Part shown: one piece after another, positions 25,801 through 37,800 of the stretch
How the letters are laid out: every line of letters starts with the position of its first letter
Numbering within the stretch: position 1 is the first letter of the stretch
Origin: Pratylenchus scribneri
Lineage: Eukaryota > Nematoda > Chromadorea > Rhabditida > Pratylenchidae
Direction of reading: 5' to 3'
Assembly (NCBI GenBank): GCA_030063045.1
Contig: JAQSEB010000114.1
Span: 2,170,001 to 2,234,000 of the forward strand
Length of the DNA stretch: 64,000 bases
Program-made: the position numbers and the translations under genes
Notes under the pieces: model-generated
Database searches by the model: none
The model's input: the letters and a program-made list of their open reading frames with translations, nothing else
Told to the model about the DNA's origin: nothing

Positions 25801-28800
25801 CAATAAGGAAACAACCAATTTTGGAAGGGGATATGCTATTTGAAAGCCCTAATTGTCCTCTAAAAAGTGGCTAAACTAATTTTTTGAAAATTAAAAATAA
25901 TTTGTAAATACGAGAAGGAGAGAAAATAATAGTCTCAACTCTCAAGGCATTTCCATTTCCAGCCATCTGCTGAAGGATTGATGAGTCTCTGCTACCGTAC
26001 CTTTCTGCTACCGTACTTTCTCTTTTCCTCAATCAACGAATGAGAGTGTTCACATCACATGCCCTAAAGGCACTTCATTTTCTCAAATCGTTCCTTTTCC
26101 CGTGGCCCTAGTTTTTTAAAAGCTTATTAAGTAATAACTCAGCAATGGCTGAACCGATTTGATCATCTTTGATATGATTTGAAAGAGGAGAAAATGCTCT
26201 ATTTAATGATATTTTTAATTTTTAAATTAATGGGAGAAAGGCGAGAATTTAGAAAGCAATTTCTTCAACAAATATTTAATTAAGAATAGAAAATACCCAA
26301 CAATTTTTTGGCTACGTTGCCAGCCTATTTCTGGGCTCATTCCTTAATTTTTTTTTCTCAAAATTAATGATTAATAACTTTTTAACGCTTGGATTTAATA
26401 AAAATTAAAAAATGCTAAAAATTGTAGTGGATATTTTGGGCTATCGAAGGGTTTATCATCTTCCCTAATTATTGCCTCACAAAAAGATGAATCAAAATGT
26501 GGAACAATTGCAGTATATACTTATAAGAATCCAAACATTTTTTACCTTAGTATTCGGATTCACATAGGCCACATCGCCCGGATTGCATGCGGCAGAGAGG
26601 CAAAAATTGTTACATTGTTCCAGTGTGCCAAAATTGTTCAAATTTCCACTACATCCATTGTACCTGAATTGGTCAAGACGCATCGAATGGTATATAATAT
26701 GTTAGCTTTTGGCCCAAAATAAGAAACTTTAAAACCAAAATCTAGAAAAATGGTTTAAATGGTTTAATACTCTTCAATTTTGACCAAATCATGACAAATT
26801 GTATACCATTCAATGCGTCTCGATGAGATCTACAAAATAGTATAAGGTTTGAACAACAATAACAGCAAATAATATCATTTACGTATTTATGTTTCATTCC
26901 ATGAGTACCTCTTTATGAGTATTTTTAAATTTGGCACATTAAAATTAATGCCAAACGCGACATTTTATATTTTATCGGTTTTTTATCGGTCGAAAATTTA
27001 TCGAAATTCCGCACCATGATTCATTTGCAATCACATGAAAACATTTCAATCATTGTTTTAGCAAAATGAAAACAAATATCGAAGTCTTAATTAAACATGG
27101 ATTTGCAATGGACACTGGCAAAAGCAGAAAAAGTGGAAGTGTAAGTCGCAAATTGTATCAATGCCAAATCTGCAAGGACAAGGACAGACAAGAAGAATAT
27201 TCAAGTGTATTATTTAAACATTTTTGCGCAGCACACCACGATGAATACCTGGGAATTGCACATGAATTTCTGGAACGAAAGCCGAGGGGAAGCGGTGGTG
27301 GCAATTTGCTTTGTCACATGTGCGGCGAACAATTCACCGACAAAAGTGAATTAAGTCATCACAGAGGGTAAGAAACATTAAAAGTTCTATTCATTCATCA
27401 ATATTTCAGGCGTTATTCACCCAGAGGCCGCGAAGAAGGATGCAAACAAAGGGAGGCATATTACCTAAATGGTTTGTGGTGCATTGAAGCGGAACAAGCC
27501 AAAAATGTTACGCCGGAGGAGGCTCAACAATCATTGGAAGCAATGCTGGCGACATGTTTGCCAGCATTGAATGAAAATGGAAAACCAGGTTGATTAAATT
27601 TGGAAATTGAAAATGAACTATGACATTATTAAGGCGAAATTTACGTGAAATATCGGCCACATCCACATCCATTGAAGGCTTTTGTCTATGCGGGGAAAAC
27701 GAAGGATTTGGTCAAACGAAAAGCTAATTACAAATCGGACGAGAAACAAGCCAAACGTCACTCAGGCCAAACATCAAGTGAAAATGATGAAACAAAATAT
27801 CTAATCATACGAGTTGCCGATGGCCTGCCTATTCCCGTCCAAAAGAACATCGAATTCGCTTTGATTACGTCATTCGACATTAAATCCGATGAAATTGTCA
27901 ACGCCATCAATGCCGCTTATCCACCACCCCTCGGGCCTGACTTTGCATTTTGGCGGAAGCACAGCCTCAACATCATGGTTAATGTTTGGAATGAAAAAAT
28001 TCCGCAGGCAATGAAAGAACGAAAGGTTAATTAAAAATATTGGATTTTTTAAATTTTATATTTTTTAGCATCTCCTTCCACCCACTCCAACCGATGCATT
28101 GAAGAAATTCAATTTTGATGATGACAATGTCAATGATTTTGTGAAGAAACAGCGATTTGATGGACGAGCCGCGAAGCCGCATCCGAATTCCGAGCCATTA
28201 AAGCGAACAATTCAAATTTTCAAATCAAAGGATCCATCGAATGCCATACCTTTCCCCAAACTATGATGTTTTTTGTTTTCATTTGTTTAATTTTTTCCGG
28301 TTATTTCACTTAATATTTTCACCATTTTTGTTTTGTTTTATTGTTGTTTAATTTAATAAAATTATTTTTCCTTATTGTTTTTTTTTTCATTAATGTTGTT
28401 CCATTTATTGTATTTTTTACATATTTCCCCTCTCTTTACAGTTTGATTTGGAAATTGATATTAATTTATGGGGGTGGGAGGTGGGGTAGGATGTGATGGC
28501 CGCCGTTTTCTCAACCATAATTAAAAATTAACCCACGTGAATTGAGTACATTCTTTTGTGACAATATTGAAATAATAACGGGAAGAGGCCGACGATGAAC
28601 AGGTTGAGCCTTGTTGCGGTGGCAGCGAACAAATGTAGGCTGAAAATGGACAAAAATAAGCCATGGAATTAGTAAGTCAAATTGGCATTTTTAATTGAAT
28701 CTAATTGAACCAATTTTGAGGGTAGAGGACAATTAAATATTCGAATTAGTTTTTGACCCATAGTTCAATTAGGCAATGTCCAAAATTAGGAGGCCATATA

Positions 28801-31800
28801 TCATTCGAAAGCCATAAAAGTGTCCCAAATAGTGGCTCTATACTTTTTTAAGAATTTCATCTTTTTAATTTAGTTATTTGTCTTTCAGTGTAATAAACTC
28901 GATTTGTTTGAGGAAAAGTCGTTTCAAATTTTTAAGTTTACAAAAAAATCAGGCATTTTTTAGATGACATTTAGCGCTTTCAAATGGTACATCGGCTTCT
29001 TGTATTGGTAACTTGCCTATTGAACTATTGCCAAAAAAATAGCCAAGCTATTTAATTGATGGTACTCAATCCTCCTATTTCGCACAATTTTGGAGCATTC
29101 ATCAACGAATATGGGAATGGCACAAATGCCGAAACCATAAAGTGTTTTTTGGACTCAAGAATAAATTAAACACTCAACAGAATAGCCCAAAATTCGATGT
29201 AAAAATGTGAATTTAATTGGACACTTGCCTCGAGTTGGGCAACATCTATTGATGACGGATGTGCCGGTGGTGACCGATGTGCATTCATGCGTTGATGGGC
29301 AATTCACACCGGTGCCACAAACAATCAATTGGCCGAATTCATTCCGTTCTGGGGTGCCTCCATTCGGGCATCCGCCCATTCCGCAATATGCCTTTAGAGG
29401 AAGAGGAGGGGGATGGATTTTTTATTGGGAGGGAATGTGAATTTTGTAAAGGTGTAAAGCCATTTTAATTTAATATATCTATTTATGTATTGTAGATGAT
29501 ACTATTTTTCAGCCAATTCTGATTTCACATTTTCTAATTGTCATAAAGCCTTCCAAGTATGGCTCATTCGATTCGTAATGGTCGGTTTTGCTTATAAAAT
29601 TTCATTTCAATTCCAAATAAAATTCTGGCCCTTTAAAAACTGGTTTATATTTTTAAAATTGCTGGCCAAAATTGGCATTTCATTAACTAAATTGCTCAAT
29701 GGAATGATCTAATAAAATATGGCTATTAATCCTATTTCTGGAGAGTAAAAATCAGTATTTATTAGACGATTAATAATCGGCTGAAAAATGTATTATTGGC
29801 TGCAAAATCCCATTGAATGCTTATTTTACATTCCATTAAGGAGAAGGCTTTCAAGAGGGCATAAAATTGCATACCTCACAATCTTCCCTAGTAGCAAAAT
29901 TATTGGAATTTCCATCGCATCCATTGTATTGGTAGGATTCACATTCCTCAAAAATGAATAAATTCATTATTAAAATATTTGTATGTAATTTATGCCTGCG
30001 ATTGAGAATTGTAAAAATATCGATAGGAGGAGCCGGAGCCGCAAGTCACTCCTTTGTTGGCGGACAATGAACAAGTGAAGGCTGGAAATGTTTTAATGGA
30101 TTATTTTAACGGGATTTTGCCTTAAATTTGGCCAGAATCTTGGATTATTTAATTTATATTTTATACTATTTTTTAAATGTGAATTACAAATATTGATAAG
30201 CATTTTAGCATTAAACTATTTAATATTTCATCCATTTTAATATTTAATTAAAACAAACCAACCCTTTGTTGGGCAACAGCCCCAAACGTAGCCATCAAAA
30301 GAACACTGAAAAATGGTAGGGAAGAGGAATATTTGGAGGTAAGTTTTCTTATTTATTGATTTGTGCATAAATTCATTTAATTAGTATTAAAATGGGAGAA
30401 TTTTTTCGCTAAATTTTGGATTAAATGGCTTTCCTTCAATTTTGATATAGAGATAAGAAAACTGGATTGGCAGGGGTTGCCATAATTTAAGGGATCATTA
30501 ATTTAAAGCCCATTTCAATTTATCCTTTTTTGCCAATTATTTTTCCCAACTCACCTCATAGTTGACGGGGCAACTATTTCCACTTCCCGTGTTCTAAAAA
30601 TTAATGGATAAAACCAATTTTAAGCCAATTCCACGCACCGAACATGCAAAATAATTTCCTGCAAAAATGAATAACATTAATTCAATTCATCAAAATATTT
30701 AAATTTCACCTTGGTAATCTTTATAGGCATCCCCTTGTGGACATTGGGGTTCGGCTTAAATTGTGGGGCAAATTGGAAGTGGAAAATTGCGGAAATTTAG
30801 AAATAAAATAAAACTTACGGGTCACATTCTCGCAGGTATTCTAAATGGGATAAATATTAAAATTCTGTGATAAATATTTAAAAATTAATTTTTCTTTTGA
30901 TTTTTTACGTTAATTAATATATTTTTGGAATGTCTTTCCTCCCTATGAAAAAATAAATTTAGTTGCCATAAACCAAACCCCATTATGACGTATATAAATT
31001 AATCTATTTATGTCGGACCTGGCATTCGAGGAGTGTCTCAAAATTGTTGTCATTCCCTTGGCATCCGGTGTAGTCGAATAATTCGCATGCCCTGGTCACC
31101 GCATTGTACCAATATCGGCGCACACTTTGTTTGCAGTCACCAAGTCGTAATGGCTGCGAACAAATTGCTTCTGAAATTTTTGGGAAATTTAATTAAATTT
31201 GTATTTTTAGATAATTTGATTTTAATTTGAATCACAGAATAACATAGACCTTAGAAAATCTATGAAAATAATTACCTATCAAATAAGGATTTATGCTTTT
31301 AAGAAGCTTATTAGCTTATTTGATTCAGAATGGTCGATTTAATAAAGAAATTTTCAATTTTAGAATTACTCAAAAATTGGTCCAAAAATATTACATTCCA
31401 CAAGGGAAATGGACATTCGAATCCCCGAAAGAGAATGGAAAATGGATTGATTGGAATACAGTATCCCTTTTAATTCTAGCCAATGAATGAATGGACACTT
31501 GAATGAGGATGGTGGAATGAGGATGGTGATTGGTGATGATCCCCTTTGCGAAAAAAAAGGAAAAGAAGGGAATGAGAAAAGAAAAGTGCCACAGGGAATG
31601 GAAATTTAAAAGGAAATAAATATAGAAAATGTCTTCAGAATAATTGCCTTTAATTGTCTCATTTTATTTATAAAATTAAATAAATTATTAGAATGGGGAA
31701 AGGGTGGGATACTGACGTGGTCGAGGGCAGCAAACATTGTGGTCAGTTTGGCATTCATGCGAGGAAGGACAATCCGCATTGGCCGAACACCGTTGATTTT

Positions 31801-34800
31801 GGGCGCCCAATTTCAGTGGACTCCCATATTGGCATTGCAATTTGGCACAGAACATTTCGCATTCGGCGGCCGTCTTAAATAAAATTCAAAAGGAATATTG
31901 AGAAAATATTTTCGTACCTTGAAATTGTTGAAATTTCCCAATGCTCCATTGAATGTGAATGCAATGCAACGTCCTTAATTTATTTAATATATTTGATTAT
32001 TATTTATTGGATTTATTGAATTTTTATGTGAATTTTGTGAGAATTATCCAAATTTTCTGTGCTTTTTTTCGATACAATTCCATCAATTCTGAACCAATTT
32101 AATTAAAATTAATATTATTGGATAGCTAAGAATTTACTCTTTAATCTGATTAGAAATTTTCAAAATTGATTAAGTCCTTAATAAGAGTTATTATTAACGG
32201 TGGAATAGTCAATGACTAAATTAGAGTTTATTAAAATTTTGAGCTAATATGATGGATTAAACGAATGTAATTTTCCCGATAAAGAATAATTTCCCTAGCA
32301 CCAAAATCCCTCATCAATTCACGAAAAAGCTTGCCCTGTTCCGAATCATAATAGTATCTGCTTTCTGTGTCATAATATTGAGTATAGCTTCGTTTGACCA
32401 GAACGCCCGCATCGAATCCATTTGGCCGAGGCGGTTCATGTGGACGACCACCGGTGGCCGAACAAATTGAATGCACCGTTGGGCAACACAATTGGAGGGA
32501 GCCAATGGCTGTGCACTCGAAATGAGGGCCACAACTGCTGGTCGACTGGCACGAACTGACTGGCTGGAATATAGAAGGGGAAAATATGCCGGGAATTTGG
32601 AGATAATTATGGTAAAAGGCATCTTCTCTTTTGTAAAAATGATAATTTTAAAAGATGGAAATTTCCTAATTTTCGTAAAATTTCGACATTTTTTGCCCAT
32701 ATTTTATTATAAATTGCAAATTGACCTCTAGGAATTCTTAGAATATTTACAAATAAAACTTCCATTGAAAGCTATGCCATGGCCTTTTTATTACCTCATC
32801 CTCGTTCTGTTGACTGCCCTGTTTGTATTGGGGTGCACCACGTTTACAAGCTGAAAAGTAAAAATACAAATTTTGGACAAGATAAAAATAGGATTAATTA
32901 ATATAAGTAAATTCTCTAAATTATTTTACTTATAAGAGGGTTTGTTTAAGATTGATTTTGCTTAGAATTTTTGGAATATTCAAATCTCAATTTTAGCTTA
33001 TACAAATTTAAAGAGAATTTTAATGGCTAATGGTCAGTGACCTAATATTCCAACAAATTATTGGACAATAATGATTATAGAATTTTAGGAATATTCAAAA
33101 CATAATTTAATTAGTCTTTCTATTAAATATAAAAGGGAATTTTAATAGCCAATGGCCAAATTAACCCACTATCTCGACAATATGATTCGCAATGTTCCCT
33201 CGTTTTGAAATTGTTCGGCGATTGCAGTGTCTTCTCGTCCCAAGGATCCCACATGAACTGAAAAATGGATGAGACAAATTATTTTATTCAAATTTAAAGC
33301 CAAAATCAAATTGCCCTCCTCGCTCCTCTATTAGAATTTATTTTTAAGTATGTTCAGCCCTTCAAAAAAAATTTTTCTCATAAAAATAAATAGTTTACTC
33401 CTTTGAATTGTTTTCATTTGCCACTTTGGTTAGATTAATGAAAGGGTGTCTTATTATCGAAAAATTCTCCTATAATGCCAATTCATTTGTGCCCATTCAA
33501 TAGATATTCCTTTAAATTATTCAAATTTGACCTGTTCACAAGTACCAGTCACCGCATTAAACCACCAACGGGGTCGAACGCCGGCTGGCGCTGCTGCCCC
33601 ACCATCGGCCTCCCTTTTGGGTTGAATGCAGGTGAATGCTACAAAATTGGAAGAAAAATATCATTTTAATAGGACAATAGTATAGGGCCTTATTTCTGTT
33701 GCCTTTTTCTGGAAAGAATTAATTTGCACCTTTTCCTTCCGGAAAGAATTAATTTGCACTTTTTCCTTCCGGAAAGAATTAATTTGCACTTTTTATTCCG
33801 GAATGAATTAATTTGCACTATTTCCTTCCGGAAAGAATTAATTTGCACTTTTTATTCCGGAATGAATTAATTTGCACTTTTTCCTTCCGGAAAGAATTAA
33901 TTTGCACTTTTTCCTTCCGGAAAGAATTAATTTGCACTTTTTCCTTCCGGAAAGAATTAATTTGCACTTTTTCCTTCCGGAAAGAATTAATTTGCACTTT
34001 TTCCTTCCGGAAAGAATTAATTTGCACTTTTTCCTTCCGGAAAGAATTAATTTGCACTTTTTCCTTCCGGAAAGAATTAATTTGCACTTTTTCCTTCCGG
34101 AAAGAATTAATTTGCACTTTTTATTCCGGAAAGAATTAATTTGCACTTTTTCCTTCTGGAAAATTATTTTGCATTCTTTCCGGTTGCCCCTTTTCCAGAT
34201 AAATAAATCCGTCTGTTCAATTTTTGGCATTTACAGTTTACACAAAATTTTTTTACCGAAACAGCAGAGGAGGGTTCTATTATTTTATTATCTCTATTTC
34301 ATTGTGAGGCCATTCATTTGGCTATTATCTTAACAAGTAAGCAACCAATTTCGGAAGGCGATATGCCATTTGAAAGCTCTAAATATCCTCTATAAATTGA
34401 TTTATTCTAATTTTTTGAAAACATAAGTCAATTTGTAAAATAAGCAGCTTTATCTCTGAAAAATCCCATTTTATTTCAATCAAAAACATATAACTTTTTC
34501 GAAAGCCTGGATTTATAAAATTAATAATTGATAGCTTTTTACGGAACACTTTGAGCTTTCCAAATGTATATTGCCTTACAAAATTTGTTATCACCTCTTA
34601 GAGTTACGGACCAAAAACAAATGCAAGAATTTCGATTGTCCTATATTCTTCCCCGATTAATGCCCTCCTATCTTTTTTTTTGCCCTTCGACAAACCCCGA
34701 TTCGGACAGCAAATTCCATCGGCGGATGGATGCACATCGTAGACACCTTGGAACACCTGTTTAACATTTTCCATGGATTGGGCCGTCGGAATGCAATCGT

Positions 34801-37800
34801 AAAGGTCCGCAACGAAAAGGCCATTCCCGGAATTGTATGGCTCCAAGCCTTGGACACAAGCACCGCCGCCATTCGAAACGAAAGTGGAAAAATCGGTGGA
34901 TGAAGATTGGCAAAATTGCAGTGGATTGATGTGCTCCCCCATTGGTATTTCTTTGTCATCCGGATCGGTCATGGCCGCATTCCTTCAAAATTAATCCATT
35001 TTGAAAGGAAGTCAGAAATGAGGGGAATTGTTTTAAATATATATTTAATCGAATTTATTAAAATAGAAGTTTTTTGGCCAATTTGACTTAAAATGGATGC
35101 TATGAGATTTGTTAGATAAAAATGAGACAGCAAAAAATGCCCAAATAAATGTCAATGACCACTATTTTTCCTACCATATTCCCCACTTTTTGCCCAAATG
35201 TCACGCCTCTTTAGTCACTATCAATCATATTTTGCCTTAAGCCTCTAAACCCCCTCATTTTCCTGTAAAATGTTCATGCCAGCTTTCGGGTTTTTCCATT
35301 TTCGCGCATAATAGATAAATATTTCTTAATGTTCAGCCCAACAAATCCCTCTCCCCCTTTTTAAGGCTGCTAAGTGCTTGGGCCCAAGGCGAAGGTCCGG
35401 GACAAGAGCATATGGCCTAGCTCTCGCCCTAAATCAATTTAACCCTAGAAATAGGACTAAAAGCCGCCAACCTCATTTGTGAAACTGGCATTGTCAACAG
35501 ATCATCATCATATTCAGGCAATGGACATTTTGGCACCTAAAACATTATAATTAATAACCGTATTTTAATAATATTAGCTCCTATCTCTAGTAGAAGACCT
35601 ATCTCTAATAATAGCCCAAAGGAATTTTTATAATGAGGAAAAAGGTGAAAATTTTAATTTTTTTGCCTACTTTAAAGTGCTCTGAAAAATAGCTAGCCTG
35701 GGAAAACTATTAAGAAATGCCGTATTATGGAAGAATTCAGAATATTTTCACCACCATTCTGGTTTTATCACAAAATATCCCTGGGCCACCACACTATATT
35801 AATTGTAAATATTTCCCCAAAATTGATGGTCACCAACCGGATCGCCATCCTCGCCACTATGCAAAACGCACACCACTCCATCCCTGGTTTTGGCCATCAC
35901 ATATGGAATGCCATTCACGTCCTCCGGGCATTCGCATCGACTTTTCTCGCAACGCGCCTCCGGCCATACTGCTGAACATTGTTCTGCAAAAATAATATTT
36001 TAATGCCATTTTTGATTGTTCACATTACCTCCATATTGGCATCCGGATTCGCCTGGATTCTTTTCTGAATTTGGATAAATTTTTAAATGATTTAATTTCT
36101 GGCATTTTTGTTAATTTTAATATTCAGAATATTCAGTTAAATAAATAAAAATATTAGACAAATTGATAAAAATTGTGGCCAAAATTGGCCTAAATTAAGA
36201 ACTATTTTTGGCCATAACTTTTTGGTTAATTGGCCAATATTTTCCAATGATTTTTTCAGCAAATCAATAAAGTATTTTCGAAAATAATTTAGCTATGATG
36301 AAGGAACTCACTAAGATAGCAATAGCCTTGGATGGCCACAAAATTGGATAAGCAAGTGCAGGTGCCAACCGAACAAAACATTCCCTTAAAAAATAAATTC
36401 GTCCAGTTTCATTCAAATTAATATTTCATTGTCAACGCCCATAAATAACTGAGCGAGGCCTTTCCTATTTTTCCTATTCCTACTGTACCCATACCCCCAC
36501 TTTTTGCCTAATCGCCCCGTCCGTTAACCTGTCAATCAAATATTGCCCCAATCTGCCTTTTTAAATCCTCCCTTTTTCCTTTCTTCTGTACTTTTCCCTT
36601 TACATTATTATCACATTTTTCTGCAAAATTAATAAAGAATAACTTAGAACGAATTCCCTTTATCCCATCATTTGGCCTTGGGGTCAGAGCCTAGACCCGG
36701 TTATCGCCCCAAACCATTTATCCAGAACTGTCAATTTTTGTATAGGTTTTGCCCTTTTTCATAAAACCAACCGTCAAGCAATCCGTGTTGAATGAACAAA
36801 AATCGCCGACTCGTCCGGAACCAGCCACCCCCTGCCTTTTGTATCTATTCCTTGGGCTTCGGCATCTGCCTTCAACGAACATTTCCCCTGGGGCACATTC
36901 CCTCGGCTCCAATCGCATTTTGCCCATCATTGTCACATTAGAATAAGTGGCTGCCACACAATCGAGGAATGCATTCTCGTGAATGTCAATTTGGCTATTT
37001 GAATGGAATTTGAATGTAGGAAATATTTCGGTACAAAATTTGGCATTTACAGTATATATATAATATTATAATATTTTCTGTTTATCGTTATTTTTTCAAG
37101 TTTAACACTTTCTAGCCAACCGATTTTCGTGATCTTTTTTTTTAAAAGACGCACAATTCCATTCCGCATCTGAAATAAATCAGGCATCTCGAAACACCTA
37201 ACCGGTTTCGAGATATTAGCCAAAAACCGGTTTAAAAATTTGAACTTTTTCGGTTTGCCCAGGTAAAACTTTTTTCCTTTTGATTTTTTCATGCCTATTG
37301 TTATTCTAGGAACCTAAGTTGGAGTCTTAGCTACAAAATGATATATGGTTTGTGGGGTCTATACTCAAAACCCAGGGCTGTGGAGGTGCGCAAAAATTGG
37401 CAACTCGGCATTTTTTCCTTCATGGCCGATTGGCGAAGATAGTGGGATGGGGACGGAGGTCGCGGGTTCGAATCCCACCATGGGTAGATAATTTTTTTAG
37501 AGGTTTTCGAAGATGGGGATTACGAATTTGAGGTTTATTTTGAGAATTAAACCGGTTTAAAGTTTTAAACCGGTTTTTAAGCCGGTTGTGCGCGAGTTCA
37601 ATTTTGATAAGAAAATTGAGAAATGGATTCTAAAATGAAATATAACCCTTCTAGGAATCTTTTAAAGCGCGATAGCGCTTTCTTACTACCGTCCCACATA
37701 TTCCTTCCGTCCCCATTTTCAGAACCAGCGGGCTTGCCCCGCTGGTTCTGAATTAAATTTAAAATATTTTCATTTTATATGTTTTTTCTTTAAGTACCAT

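Noticed and set aside
33813..34333. Open frames of about 100-150 codons on both strands
   Set aside because: They arise from the 30-bp minisatellite, which is stop-free on both strands. They lie in an intron of paralogue B.
37420..37495. Functional tRNA gene
   Set aside because: The T-arm and box B are good, but no matching acceptor stem or clean anticodon arm could be folded; kept only as a tRNA-like repeat.
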